Notes: generated by a model from the sequence alone, not told the origin. Positions 44,235 through 55,819 are shown, counted from the stretch's first letter. The stretch is DNA of 64,000 nucleotides from Hyphomicrobiales bacterium (GCA_016185205.1 JACPOA010000016.1:124001-188000); one strand, 5' to 3'. Translations and numbers: made by a program.

Positions 44235-45107
44235 ATGAACTCGAATGTATTCATTCCGGCCCGCGCCGGCCTGCGCCAGCGCCGCCTCACGCGCGCGCTG
44301 GCGATGGTGCTGCTGGCGGCAAGCCTCGGGGCCTGCAGCAGCTTCAATTTATTCGGCAAGGAAGAACAGCCGCCCGACGAGCCGGCCGACCGGCTCTACA
44401 ACGAGGGTCTCTATTACCTCAACGCCAAGAAGGACGCGAGGGCGGCGGTCAAGAAATTCGAAGAAGTCGACCGCCAGCACCCCTATTCGGAATGGGCACG
44501 CAAGTCGCTGATCATGTCGGCCTATTCCTATTACGAGTCCGGCCAGTACGACGAGTGCGTGACCGCGGCCAAGCGCTATATCTCGCTGCATCCCGGCAGT
44601 CCCGACGCCGCCTACGCGCAGTATCTCATCGGCGCGTCCTATTTCGACGAGATCCCCGACATCACCCGCGACCAGGCGCGCACCGAAAAGGCGCTCGCCG
44701 CGCTCGACGAGGTGATCCGCAAATATCCGGCCAGCGAATACGCCGTCAGCGCCAAGCAGAAGATCGAAGTCGCGCGCGATAATGTCGCCGGCAAGGAAAT
44801 GCTGGTCGGCCGCTACTATCTGGAGAAGAAGGACTACACCGGCGCCATCAACCGCTTCAAAGTCGTGGTCACCCGCTACCAGACCACGCGTCACGTCGAA
44901 GAGGCGCTCGAGCGGCTGGTCGAATCCTATATGGCGCTCGGCATTGTGGAAGAGGCGCAGACCGCCGCCGCCGTGCTCGGGCATAATTTCCCCGACAGCG
45001 AATGGTACCGCCACGCCTATGCGCTGGTGAAAAACGGCGGCATGGAGCCCTCGGAAAACAAGGGTTCCTGGATCAGCAAGGCGTTCAAGAAAGTCGGACT
45101 GGGGTAG
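44235..45107 (+). CDS. bamD: Outer-membrane assembly lipoprotein BamD
   Basis: A 290-residue lipoprotein with a lipobox ASLGAC (Cys near residue 35) after a signal peptide, then five TPR-like repeats: LYNEGLYYLNAKKDARAAVKKFEEVDRQHPYSEWA is the first. BamD helps BamA insert beta-barrel proteins in the outer membrane. ATG 44235 gives the signal peptide with basic start; the longer frame passes through repeat sequence. Its place between lpxC and recN is usual in the order. Confidence 0.93.
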   Translation: MNSNVFIPARAGLRQRRLTRALAMVLLAASLGACSSFNLFGKEEQPPDEPADRLYNEGLYYLNAKKDARAAVKKFEEVDRQHPYSEWARKSLIMSAYSYYESGQYDECVTAAKRYISLHPGSPDAAYAQYLIGASYFDEIPDITRDQARTEKALAALDEVIRKYPASEYAVSAKQKIEVARDNVAGKEMLVGRYYLEKKDYTGAINRFKVVVTRYQTTRHVEEALERLVESYMALGIVEEAQTAAAVLGHNFPDSEWYRHAYALVKNGGMEPSENKGSWISKAFKKVGLG

Positions 45108-45149
45108 GTTCCGGCTATTCGGTTCGCGTCGAAAACTTACCTACATCGT

Positions 45150-45255
45150 CATGGCCGGGCTTGTTACCGGAAGTCGGGTATACCCGACTTCCGGCAAATA
45201 AATTAATGTGGAAGTCGAGTAGACTCGACTTCCAATGCCATCAACGTCTTTGATG
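45150..45255. repeat. Family C repeat split by two palindromes, between bamD and recN
   Basis: The outer parts GTCATGGCCGGGCTTGT and the ATGATGACGGCC end are a family C element. Inside lies a perfect 28-bp palindrome at 45167-45194 (CCGGAAGTCGGGTA and its mirror image) and a 26-bp near-palindrome at 45209-45234 (TGGAAGTCGAG/CTCGACTTCCA with two central bases off). Both share GGAAGTCG. They leave recN's ribosome binding site free. Confidence 0.75.
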
Positions 45256-45278
45256 ATGACGGCCCTAGGATAGGTGCC

Positions 45279-46961
45279 ATGCTCTCCCGACTTTCCATCC
45301 GCGACATTGTGCTGATCGACCGGCTCGACATCGATTTTGCCGAGGGGCTTGCCGTGCTGACCGGCGAGACCGGCGCCGGCAAGTCGATCCTGCTCGACGC
45401 CTTCGCGTTGGCGCTCGGCGCCCGCGGCGACCAGACCCTGGTGCGGCAGGGTATCGAGCAGGGCCAGGTGATCGCGGTGTTCGAGGTCGCGCGCAAGCAT
45501 CCGGCGCGCGCGCTGCTTAAGGCCCAAAATTTGGCCAACGATATCGCCGCCGAGGACGAATTGATCCTGCGCCGCGTGCAGTTCTCGGATGGACGGACGC
45601 GCGCCTTCGTCAACGATCAGCCGGTGAGCGTACAGGCTATGAAGCAGCTCGGCTCGGCGCTGGTCGAGATTCACGGCCAGCACGACGACCGCGCGCTGGT
45701 CGATGCCGCCACCCACCGTCGCCTGCTCGACGCCTTCGGCGCGCTCGAGGCCGAGGCGGCCGAGGTCGAGATGCTGTGGGAGGCGCGCCGCGAAGCACAG
45801 GCGGCCGCCGACAGCCATCGCGCCGAGGTCGAGCGCGCCAAGCGCGAGGGTGACTGGCTGCGTCATTCGGTCGAGGAACTCGATAAGCTCGCGCCCCAGA
45901 CCGGCGAGGAAACGTCGCTCGCCACCCGCCGCGCCGTCATGATGCAGTCGGAAAAGGTGGCGGAGGATCTGCGCGATGCGCACGAGGCGATCGCCGGCGC
46001 CAATTCCTCGGTGCCGGCTTTCGCCGGCGTCATCCGCCGGCTGGAGCGGCGCGCGGCGCAGGCCCCCAGCCTGGTCGAGCCGGCGGTGAAGGCGCTCGAC
46101 GCCGCGCTCACCGCGCTGGAGGAGACCCGCGGCCATCTCGAAGCCGCGCTGCGCACCGCCGATTTCGACCCCATGGAACTGGAACGCATTGAGGAACGGC
46201 TGTTCGCGCTGCGCGCGGCGGGCCGCAAATACAATGTGCCGGTCGACGAACTGGCGGCGCTGGCGCGCAAATACAATGCCGATATCGCGCTGATCGACGC
46301 CGGCGAGGAGAGGCTCAAGGCGCTGGACGTCGCCGCCAGCCAGGCCGAGGCGGCCTATCGCGCCGCGGCGCTGGCGCTCTCGCAGGCGCGCGCGAAAGCC
46401 GCCACCGCGCTCGACAAAGCGGTCAATGGCGAGCTCACGCCGCTCAAGCTCGAGCGCGCGAAATTTTCCACCGAGATCGACAGCGATGCCGCCGCTGCCG
46501 GGCCGAACGGCATCGACCGCGTCGAGTTCTGGGTGCAGACCAATCCGGGCACACGGCCCGGGCCGCTGATGAAGGTCGCCAGTGGCGGCGAGCTGGCGCG
46601 CTTCCTGCTGGCGCTCAAGGTGGTGCTGGCCGACCGCGGCTCGGCGCCGACGCTGGTGTTCGACGAGATCGACACCGGCGTGGGCGGCGCGGTGGCCGAC
46701 GCCATCGGGGTGCGGCTGGCGCGGCTGGCGCGCGGCGTGCAGGTGCTGGCGGTGACGCATGCGCCGCAGGTGGCGGCGCAAGCCTCCCGCCATTACGTCA
46801 TCAGCAAGGATACGCTCGACAAGGGCAAGCGGGTCGCCACCCGCGTCGCCGAGGTGGCCGAGGAGCGCCGGCGAGAGGAGATCGCCCGCATGCTGGCCGG
46901 CGCCGAGATCACCAACGAGGCGCGCGCCGCCGCCGAACGGCTGATCAAAGCGGCTGAATAA
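45279..46961 (+). CDS. recN: DNA repair protein RecN
   Basis: A 560-residue SMC-like ATPase used in double-strand break repair. Walker A is LTGETGAGKSILLDAFAL (about residue 26), coiled-coil stretches occupy about 150-370, the signature is KVASGGELARFLLALK and Walker B LVFDEIDTGVGGAVA near 470. Complete. It converges with the L,D-transpeptidase gene, and the two overlap by 17 bp at their 3' ends. Confidence 0.95.
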   Translation: MLSRLSIRDIVLIDRLDIDFAEGLAVLTGETGAGKSILLDAFALALGARGDQTLVRQGIEQGQVIAVFEVARKHPARALLKAQNLANDIAAEDELILRRVQFSDGRTRAFVNDQPVSVQAMKQLGSALVEIHGQHDDRALVDAATHRRLLDAFGALEAEAAEVEMLWEARREAQAAADSHRAEVERAKREGDWLRHSVEELDKLAPQTGEETSLATRRAVMMQSEKVAEDLRDAHEAIAGANSSVPAFAGVIRRLERRAAQAPSLVEPAVKALDAALTALEETRGHLEAALRTADFDPMELERIEERLFALRAAGRKYNVPVDELAALARKYNADIALIDAGEERLKALDVAASQAEAAYRAAALALSQARAKAATALDKAVNGELTPLKLERAKFSTEIDSDAAAAGPNGIDRVEFWVQTNPGTRPGPLMKVASGGELARFLLALKVVLADRGSAPTLVFDEIDTGVGGAVADAIGVRLARLARGVQVLAVTHAPQVAAQASRHYVISKDTLDKGKRVATRVAEVAEERRREEIARMLAGAEITNEARAAAERLIKAAE

Positions 46962-48978
46962 CGGTCTTACGCGGACGCGGACGCGGTTTCACCGGGGAAG
47001 TATCGGTCTGCACGGTGAAATCCGAATCGAGCGCGGCGGCTTCGCGACGACTAAGGCCCCGTTCGGTGACGATGAGCGTGGCGCCAACCGACACGAACTC
47101 CGATAGGCGCTCCACCGCCTCTTGCGGCAGGTCCAGCCGATCGAGCGCGGTGCGCGCAGCCGCCATGACTTTCACTTTGGGATCGAGCCGCTCAGGTGCC
47201 CGCGACCGCTTGCCGCCCGATGCGCGATTCTCGACCGTAACGTCATGCTCGACGGCCGGCGAAGTCTCGATCGGCATCACCATCCAGCGCAGCGTCGCTT
47301 GATCGTCGCTCGGCGCCACCGCGGTGAAGAGATAAGTGCCGATCGGTTCATGGGGCTTGACGATGGTAATCGGCGCGTCGAACAGCGGTTCGAACCCCTT
47401 GCGGACGTACATCCGCTGATCTTTCCGGCTGACCAGGACCGAGATCGGTCCGGGACGCAGCACATGCGGCTGCATCGCTGACATCTCGACCGACGGTTCG
47501 CGCGGAGCGGTTCGCCGACGGGCCGCCAACTGGGTGTTGGGCATGGCCTGGCTTGGCACCAGACTTGGCATGGGGACGATGGACGCATCCAAACTCGCCA
47601 GCATGACGCGCGGTTCGGACACCGGGGCCGGCTGATCGGCATCCGTCGGCATCTTCTCAACGGAAAGCAGCAAGGTTTCCGGCGGCTGGCCGGGGCGCGT
47701 GATGGTAACTTCGGCGGTCCCGTTAATCACGGTGTTATCCGGATCGACCAATTCAAGGTGCCGCAGCGCATCCCTGGTCGCGTCATCGACGTCATTGTCG
47801 GCTAGTTCATTGTCATCGGCTGTCGGGTTGGCGGCGTCGAGTTGCGCTTGCGCCTCCGCCACCACGATCACGCGCGGCCCGCCGCCCACATAGGCTGGGG
47901 GCGTCACGATGACGGGTCTGGGCTGCACCGATCGCGGCGATGGCTCAGGCGACGCGGCGCGTTCAGGCGTCCGATCGGTCTTGCGCGCGGCGAGCGACAG
48001 CGTCGGAGCCGGCGCCGGAACATTGACGGAAACCGACATTTCTTCCGATTGAGGCTTGTTCTTAGGTGGAGCGATTTCCTCAGGCTTGGGTTCGAGCGCC
48101 GGTTCGGCCTTGGCCTTGGGCGCGAACAGCCGCGCGTGCGCGATCTCGACCGGCGCCACCTCGTCCCTCGTGACAATCACGCGGGCGCCGATTTTGGTCG
48201 TGCCCCACAGCCGAAGCGCGAAAGCTTCGGGCAGCCGGATGCAGCCGTGCGAGGCGGCATAGCCGGGCAATTCGCCCGCGTGCAGAGCAACGCCCGACCA
48301 GGTGATCCGCTGCATGAACGGCATCGGCGCCGCGCTATAAAGATTGGATCGATGCCACCATTGTTTTTCGATGACACTGAAGATGCCGGTCGGCGTCGGA
48401 TGCGATGCGGTGCCCGTGGAGACCGGGGATTTGGCAATGGCAACGCCGGCGTCATACAACGTGACGGTCTGTTTCGCGATTGAAACAGCAAGCAGCAACG
48501 GACCCTGCGTCGGCGGCACCGGTGGCGCCTGGCGCAATTGCTGGGCGATCCTCAGTTTGAGACTGTCGCCCTGACTGAGGCGGCGAGTCTTGGACTTCTT
48601 CGGCACCACCCCAAGAACGCGATAGGTCGGACCCGGATTGCCGAACTGATCGCGCGACTGAATGTAAGTGTCGCGGTCGCCGCGCGCGCGCGGCGATTTG
48701 GAATTCTGGCGCCGGTCCACCTCGGGTGTCGAGGGCGCAAAAAGTCGATCGAGCCAAAATAGTTGTGCGTAGGCGGCTGCATTCGAGCGGGCCTCGCCCG
48801 GTCCGCTGGCTTGCTCGCTCGTTGAAGCAAATACGGCCGTCTCGTCGGCCAGCTGATTTTCGAATGCACCGGCCGTCGAGGCGCCGGCCATGATCGCGGT
48901 GGCGGAGGCGAGGCCGATCGTCCGAAGCAGAACGGCGGCGGTCGCGCGCGTGAGAACGTCCTGGTACAAACGCAACAC
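46945..48978 (-). CDS. Large L,D-transpeptidase (YkuD family) with extra C-terminal region
   Basis: A 677-residue exported protein. A signal or anchor helix lies near residues 12-38. The YkuD domain (about 140-275) starts LLAVSIAKQTVTLYDAG, continues TPTGIFSVI and holds the catalytic pair in ASHGCIRLPEAF. A Pro/Ala/Glu-rich linker follows. Near residue 515 a second, YkuD-like stretch (ISVLVSRKDQRMYVRKGFEPLFDAPITIV, IGTYLFTAVA) lacks the HxxxxxxSHGC part, so it looks like a degenerate copy. GTG 48978 is chosen for the AGGGGGGAA upstream; GTG 49011 is possible. L,D-transpeptidases make 3-3 crosslinks or attach proteins to the wall. Confidence 0.88.
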   Translation of the reverse strand: MLRLYQDVLTRATAAVLLRTIGLASATAIMAGASTAGAFENQLADETAVFASTSEQASGPGEARSNAAAYAQLFWLDRLFAPSTPEVDRRQNSKSPRARGDRDTYIQSRDQFGNPGPTYRVLGVVPKKSKTRRLSQGDSLKLRIAQQLRQAPPVPPTQGPLLLAVSIAKQTVTLYDAGVAIAKSPVSTGTASHPTPTGIFSVIEKQWWHRSNLYSAAPMPFMQRITWSGVALHAGELPGYAASHGCIRLPEAFALRLWGTTKIGARVIVTRDEVAPVEIAHARLFAPKAKAEPALEPKPEEIAPPKNKPQSEEMSVSVNVPAPAPTLSLAARKTDRTPERAASPEPSPRSVQPRPVIVTPPAYVGGGPRVIVVAEAQAQLDAANPTADDNELADNDVDDATRDALRHLELVDPDNTVINGTAEVTITRPGQPPETLLLSVEKMPTDADQPAPVSEPRVMLASLDASIVPMPSLVPSQAMPNTQLAARRRTAPREPSVEMSAMQPHVLRPGPISVLVSRKDQRMYVRKGFEPLFDAPITIVKPHEPIGTYLFTAVAPSDDQATLRWMVMPIETSPAVEHDVTVENRASGGKRSRAPERLDPKVKVMAAARTALDRLDLPQEAVERLSEFVSVGATLIVTERGLSRREAAALDSDFTVQTDTSPVKPRPRPRKTVIQPL

Positions 48979-49104
48979 GAGTTCCCCCCTACTCAGCTGC
49001 CCCGGGCTCACCGGGATTAACCATCAACGCTACCATTCTGCCGAGGGAACTCGCAAGTATCCTATTACCGCTGTCGATGACCCGGCTTTGGCAGCGAAAT
49101 TTCC

Positions 49105-49761
49105 TTAATCTTCAGGATGATGGCCGCCTTCCGACTTGCTGGCCCTGGCAAAGGTCGAGGGCACCGTCAGAAGGCCGGCATCCACCGGAACGACGGTCAA
49201 CTGGACCGGATTCACTTTGATCGGCGAGCTGAAGCCGTCGACCCGCCCGGTCCCCTCCACTTTCAGGACGATATTCTCCGCAGTCGTCCAGACGTCGCCC
49301 TCGAACGGGATTTGATCTTCGAAGATCGTGCCGCGGACCCGGTACTTGGTGACCGACCGTTCCAGCAATGTGTCGGTCCCGACTTCCTCCGCGGTCGCAG
49401 CCTCGACGCCGACCCAACGCCGTCCGTCCGCGGCCGGCTTCTTCAAGGCGACCGGCCTCCAATACGTCCGCACGCGCGGAATCATCGTCGTCGTCTGCTT
49501 GCGGTCGAGATCGACCAGCGTGACGATGCCGACAAGCTCAATTCTGATCCGGCGCTCGGTGTAGACGTAACGGGCCGGAACATTGATGGAGTGATCGGAG
49601 GCGCGTGTGATCTCGACATCGAGCACGTATTGCACCGTCGGCGCGATCCGCGGGTCGGCCGCCGCCGGTGCCGACCAAGCGGCAATCAAAACGGCGATGA
49701 TGGCCGGGACAATGACCGGGCCGCGGTCAGGTCTCGAAGGGCTCAGGGCGTGTTTCAACAT
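49105..49761 (-). CDS. Exported protein of unknown function
   Basis: A 218-residue protein with a signal peptide (basic start KHALSPSRPDRG, hydrophobic core VIVPAIIAVLIAAW, cleavage near AAA-D). The mature part is beta-rich, with YVLDVEITRASDHSINVPARYVYTERRIRIEL, a lipid- or metal-binding-like LVDLDRKQTTTMIP and a repeated strand pattern. Family not recognised. ATG 49761 is taken since the signal starts there. It lies upstream of the L,D-transpeptidase on the same strand, with a 126-bp gap. Confidence 0.65.
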   Translation of the reverse strand: MLKHALSPSRPDRGPVIVPAIIAVLIAAWSAPAAADPRIAPTVQYVLDVEITRASDHSINVPARYVYTERRIRIELVGIVTLVDLDRKQTTTMIPRVRTYWRPVALKKPAADGRRWVGVEAATAEEVGTDTLLERSVTKYRVRGTIFEDQIPFEGDVWTTAENIVLKVEGTGRVDGFSSPIKVNPVQLTVVPVDAGLLTVPSTFARASKSEGGHHPED

Positions 49762-49904
49762 GGGAAGCCACCACCTCAAACCGACATTTCCCAGATGACC
49801 AAAGATCGGCGTAAAGGCTAGCATCCCCGCCGGCGACCACGGAAGTCATGAGGTCATAAGGTTAACGCGTGCGCGGCTCGCCGCCGAACGGCTGATCCAG
49901 GCGG

Positions 49905-49975
49905 CGGGACATCCAGTAGTCGCCCGATTTTCCGTGGCTACTGGATTGCCCACCTACGCAGGCAATGACAGAAAG
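49905..49975. repeat. Dispersed repeat upstream of ligA
   Basis: GGGACATCCAGTAGTCGCC and GGCTACTGGATTGCCC are inverted around GATTTTCCGT, and the end GGCAATGACAG corresponds to the end of the element at 32027-32163. It lies in the 251-bp gap between divergent genes; nothing else was recognised there. Confidence 0.6.
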
Positions 49976-50000
49976 AGTAAATGCCCGCGCCCTGGAATGA

Positions 50001-52154
<2,154 letters not shown>

Positions 52155-52157
52155 GCT

Positions 52158-52198
52158 CCCTTTATCCCTCCCCGCGAAGCGGGCAGGGATAAGAAAGG
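52158..52198. terminator. Hairpin between convergent ligA and the MFS gene
   Basis: TTATCCCT-CCCCGC-GAA-GCGGG-CAGGGATAA is an inverted repeat followed on the plus strand by GAAAGG and preceded on the minus strand side by TTTC. It sits between two convergent genes, so it could terminate both. It belongs to the family A type of sequence. Confidence 0.55.
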
Positions 52199-53458
52199 CT
52201 AGCGCCGCACCAACACCCCATACGCCACACCCGCCGCCGCCGCCACGGCCAGCATCTGCCAGGCCATCGGCATGGCGGTGCTCGCGCCGGGGAGCAGCAT
52301 TGAAATCACCTGCGTTGCGGCCGCGCCGGTCGCCATCTGCGTGAAGCCGGTCATGCCGGAGGCGGTGCCGGCCGCCTGCGGGCGCACGCTGACCGCGCCG
52401 GCAATCGCATTCGGCAGCAGCAAGCCGTTGCCGTAGGAGATGACGAGTTGCGGCAGGAAGATGATCGCGGGTCCTGCCTCCGGCATGGTGGCGACCAGCG
52501 CGCAAGTGAGACTGGCGCCGATGAGTTCGAACACGATGCCGGCCGTGATCATGGCGTCGATGCCGAAGCGCTGCGACAGCCGCGCGGCGGTGAAGTTGCC
52601 GCTCATATAGCCGAGCGAGGTCACCGCGAACCACATCCCGAATTCGGCCGAGCTGCGGCCCATCAGCGTCACCACCACATGCGGGCCGCCGCCGAGAAAC
52701 GTGAAGAACGGCGCCGAGCCGAGCGCGCCGACCAGCACGTAGCCGTGGAATTTGGCGTTGCCGAGCAAAGCGCGGGTTTCATGCGCCAGCATTCCGCGCG
52801 TCTGCGCCACGCTCGCCGGCCGCGTCTCCGGCAGCACGAACACCGCCCACAGCAGCACCGCGGCGGAAAACAGCGAGATGAACATGAAGATCGCTTCCCA
52901 GCCGAAAGCGGTATCGAGAATGCCGCCGACCAGCGGCGCGATCATCGGCGCGATCACCATGGCGGTGGTGACCAGCCCGATCATGGCGGCGGCGCGGTCG
53001 CGCTCGTAGAGATCGCGGATGATGGCGCGTCCGATTACGATGCCGGTCGAGGCGCCGATCGCCTGCACGATGCGGGCGGCGATCAGCGCGCCGATCGAGG
53101 CGGCGGCGATGGCGGCGAGCGAGGCCAGCACGTTCAGCGTCAGCCCGGCCAGCACCACCGGGCGGCGGCCGAAGCGGTCTGACAGCGGCCCGAGCAGCAA
53201 CTGGGCGGCGGCGAGGCTCAACAGATAGAGCGAGAGCGTGAGCTGCACCGTGCCGGCGTCGGTGGCCAGCCGCGTGACCAGGCCGGGCAGCGCCGGCACC
53301 AGGATGTTGAGCGTGGCCGGGCCGATGGCGGTCATCGCCATCAGCAGCGCCAGCAGGCGCCAATTCTTTTTTTCACCTCTCCCCTGGGGGGAGAGGTCGC
53401 CCGCCGAAGCTTTAGCAAGGGCGGGCAGGTGAGGGGGCTCGGGATTATCGTGAGACAC
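52199..53458 (-). CDS. MFS multidrug transporter, Bcr/CflA type
   Basis: A 419-residue transporter with 12 helices. The motif A stretch GPLSDRFGRRPVVLAG after helix 2 and RIVQAIGASTGIVIGRAIIRDLYERD after helix 4 identify the Bcr/CflA drug efflux branch. The N-terminal 25 residues (HDNPEPPHLPALAKASAGDL, SPQGRGEKK) are the translation of a repeat at 53374-53440, and the start is GTG 53458, two bases after the stop of the upstream aminopeptidase gene. A start closer to the first helix cannot be excluded (an ATG lies at LLMAMTAIG). Confidence 0.88.
   Translation of the reverse strand: MSHDNPEPPHLPALAKASAGDLSPQGRGEKKNWRLLALLMAMTAIGPATLNILVPALPGLVTRLATDAGTVQLTLSLYLLSLAAAQLLLGPLSDRFGRRPVVLAGLTLNVLASLAAIAAASIGALIAARIVQAIGASTGIVIGRAIIRDLYERDRAAAMIGLVTTAMVIAPMIAPLVGGILDTAFGWEAIFMFISLFSAAVLLWAVFVLPETRPASVAQTRGMLAHETRALLGNAKFHGYVLVGALGSAPFFTFLGGGPHVVVTLMGRSSAEFGMWFAVTSLGYMSGNFTAARLSQRFGIDAMITAGIVFELIGASLTCALVATMPEAGPAIIFLPQLVISYGNGLLLPNAIAGAVSVRPQAAGTASGMTGFTQMATGAAATQVISMLLPGASTAMPMAWQMLAVAAAAGVAYGVLVRR
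53374..53440. repeat. Family A-like repeat forming the N-terminus of the MFS gene
   Basis: CACCTCTCCCCTGGGGGGAGAGG hairpin, then TCGCCCGCCGAAGCTTTAGCAAGGGCGGG with its own CGCCC/GGGCG arms, then CAGGTGAGGGGG. It lies at the junction of two minus-strand genes and is translated in frame if GTG 53458 is used. Confidence 0.75.
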
Positions 53459-53460
53459 GG

Positions 53461-55281
53461 TCAAAGCGGCCGTGTCGCCGCGTCGAGCCAGGCGCGCGTA
53501 GCAGGATCGAGCAGGGGGCCGAGCAGCTCGGCCACGCGGCCATGATAGCTGTCGACCCAGGCGCGCTCCTTGCCGGTGAGCAGGCGGGTGTCGATCAGCC
53601 GGCGGTCGATGGCGGCAAGCGTCAGCGTCTCGAAACCGTTGAGCGGCTTCTCGGCGCCCGGCGGCGCGGGGGCCGCGACCACCAGCAGCAGGTTCTCGAT
53701 GCGGATGCCGTAGCCGCCGGTTTTGTAGTAGCCGGGCTCGTTCGACAGGATCATGCCGCGCTGCAGCGCCACCGTGCCCAATTTGGAGATGCGCGCCGGC
53801 CCCTCGTGCACCGACAGATAGCTGCCGACGCCGTGGCCGGTGCCGTGATCGAAATCGAGGCCGGCCTGCCACAGCGCGGTGCGCGCGAGCGGATCGAGCT
53901 GGGCGCCGCTGGTGTTGTCCGGAAACACCGCGGTGGCGATGGCGACGTGGCCCTTAAGCACGCGGGTGAAACGGTCGCGCATCTCCTCGCGCGGTGCGCC
54001 GATCGCGACGGTGCGGGTGATGTCGGTGGTGCCGTCCTCGTATTGCGCGCCGGAATCGACCAGGAACAATTCGTTCAGGCCGATTGCGCGGTTGGAGGCG
54101 CGGGTGACGCGGTAATGCACGATCGCGCCGTTCGGCCCGGAGCCGGCGATGGTGGGGAACGAAATGTCCCTGAGCGCGCCGGTGTCGCGGCGGAAGCTTT
54201 CCAGCGCCTGCACGGCGTCGATCTCGGTCAATTTCCCCGACGGCGCTTGCGCGTCGAGCCAGGCCAGGAAGCGCGCCACCGCCACGCCGTCGCGCAGATG
54301 CGCGGCGCGCGCACCCGCGATCTCGGCCTGGTTCTTCACGGACTTCATCAGCGCGATTGGGTCGGCGCCGCGCATGGGCTTGCCGCCGCTCTCCGTCAGC
54401 AGCCGCGTGAGCGCATCGGCCGCGCTGGCCTGGTCGAGCCGCACCACTTTGTCCTTGAGCGCGCCCAGGTCGCGGGCGAGATCGTCCGGTGCGCGCACGG
54501 CGGCGAACTCCTCCAGCGCGTGGCGCGTTTTGTTGTCGAGCTTGGCGGCGTCGACATAGAGCGCCGGGCGGCCCTCGCGCGGCACCGTCGCGAAGGCGAG
54601 CGCGAGCGGCGTATGCGCCACGTCGGCGCCGCGGATATTGAAGGCCCAGGCCACGTTCTGCGGATCCGACACCACCAGCACATCGGCGGGCAGCTTGCTG
54701 AGCTCGGCGCGGATGCGCTTGAGCTTGTCGGCGGCATTCTCGCCGGCGAAGTTAATGTCGCGCAGGCTGATCGCTCCGGAAGGCGGCGCGGGTCGGTCGG
54801 TCCACAACGCATCGATCGGATTGCCGTCGACCGCCACCAGTTCGGCGCCGGTGCTGGCGCAGGCGCGGCGCAGTCTGTCGGCATTCTCGGTCGTGTGCAG
54901 CCAGGGATCGTAGCCGAGCCGGGCGCCGCTCTTGAGATTCTGCTCGAGCCATCGCTCCGGCGGATTGTCCACCAGATGCGCGATGGCGAAAATCTTGACG
55001 TCGACCTGGTCGGCCGCCTGCACGGTGTAGCGGCCATCGACGAACAGCGCGGCGCGTTCGGCCAGCACGATCGCGGCCCCGGCCGAGCCGCTGAAGCCGG
55101 TGAGCCAGGCCAGCCGCTCTTCGCTGGCCGGCAGATATTCGTTCTGCTGGCGATCGGCGCGCGGCACGGCAAAACCATCAAGTCCGCGCCGCTTGAGCTC
55201 GGCGCGCAAGGCAGCGATGCGCGCCGGCGTCGCCGCGCGCTCGCTCAGATCGTCGAAGGACTGCAAGCGGGCCTCGAACAT
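53461..55281 (-). CDS. Xaa-Pro aminopeptidase (M24B family)
   Basis: A 606-residue metallopeptidase of the large aminopeptidase P type. Two creatinase-like N-terminal domains precede the pita-bread domain (about residues 310-540), where metal ligands are seen in LFLVDSGAQYEDGTTDITRT (two Asp), DHGTGHGVGSYLSVHEGP (His), LSNEPGYYK (Glu) and GIRIENLLLV (Glu). A C-terminal domain has LNGFETLTLAAIDRRLID. It removes N-terminal residues before proline. ATG 55281 is used; GTG 55290 is an alternative. No signal peptide. Confidence 0.92.
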   Translation of the reverse strand: MFEARLQSFDDLSERAATPARIAALRAELKRRGLDGFAVPRADRQQNEYLPASEERLAWLTGFSGSAGAAIVLAERAALFVDGRYTVQAADQVDVKIFAIAHLVDNPPERWLEQNLKSGARLGYDPWLHTTENADRLRRACASTGAELVAVDGNPIDALWTDRPAPPSGAISLRDINFAGENAADKLKRIRAELSKLPADVLVVSDPQNVAWAFNIRGADVAHTPLALAFATVPREGRPALYVDAAKLDNKTRHALEEFAAVRAPDDLARDLGALKDKVVRLDQASAADALTRLLTESGGKPMRGADPIALMKSVKNQAEIAGARAAHLRDGVAVARFLAWLDAQAPSGKLTEIDAVQALESFRRDTGALRDISFPTIAGSGPNGAIVHYRVTRASNRAIGLNELFLVDSGAQYEDGTTDITRTVAIGAPREEMRDRFTRVLKGHVAIATAVFPDNTSGAQLDPLARTALWQAGLDFDHGTGHGVGSYLSVHEGPARISKLGTVALQRGMILSNEPGYYKTGGYGIRIENLLLVVAAPAPPGAEKPLNGFETLTLAAIDRRLIDTRLLTGKERAWVDSYHGRVAELLGPLLDPATRAWLDAATRPL

Positions 55282-55621
55282 GGCCGGCACTCTAACGTGC
55301 TGCGTAGCCCGGGCAACGCAGGCATGCGCGCCTTGCGCGGGGACCGCCGCATGACAGCGCCGGCGAAATTTTCGGGCCGCGCTGGCGCCTTATTCGGCAA
55401 CGAATCGGCGATTTGACTCAAAATTGTGCAATGCAGCAATTAGACCTGAAAATGTCGCAGGTCTCACCCATTCGTTAAGCATTTCATGCCTGATTTAATT
55501 GGCTGGCATGCGTTGTTATGCGTTCTATGCATAGCTAAAAGAGACTATGTTGCATTGCAATAGTCAGGGACGTGAGCCGGACACTTTGCTGACGCCGCCG
55601 GACTTGAGAAGGAGAAGTGCC
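55282..55621. other. 340-bp non-coding gap between aminopeptidase and a small ORF
   Basis: No convincing gene. 55410-55545 is relatively AT-rich with several GCAT-type inverted pieces (TGCAATGCAGCA, GGCATGCGTTGTTATGCG, CTATGCATAG), which could hold divergent promoters. The 3' part carries the ribosome binding site AAGGAGA for 55622. Confidence 0.4.
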
Positions 55622-55819
55622 ATGGTTGCCGTTACATTTGGCGTTGCCACCCCCGCCGTTGCCGACAGCAAGAGTGCCCGCAAGCGGAAGGGCGTGTTCA
55701 CGATGATGCTCGAGGCGATCGCCGCTTCGCAGATGAAGCGCGCCGAGCGCGAAATTGCCCGCTATCGGTATCTGCTCCCGCGCGAGGGCGACGAACCCTT
55801 GCCGTTCGGCGACCGGTAA
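55622..55819 (+). CDS. Small basic protein of unknown function
   Basis: A 65-residue protein: a hydrophobic-neutral start (VAVTFGVATPAVA) followed by a basic, helical part (KSARKRKGVFTMMLEAIAAS, QMKRAEREIARYRYLLP). ATG 55622 with AAGGAGA eight bases upstream is convincing. Family not recognised; short proteins of this look occur in Bradyrhizobium-like genomes. A strong hairpin follows. Confidence 0.6.
   Translation: MVAVTFGVATPAVADSKSARKRKGVFTMMLEAIAASQMKRAEREIARYRYLLPREGDEPLPFGDR

Noticed and set aside
45114-45138. Possible alphaproteobacterial LexA box (GTTC-N7-GTTC) upstream of recN
   Set aside because: Two GTTC do occur, but they are separated by 10 bases, and the site is 140 bp from the start; it does not meet the spacing.
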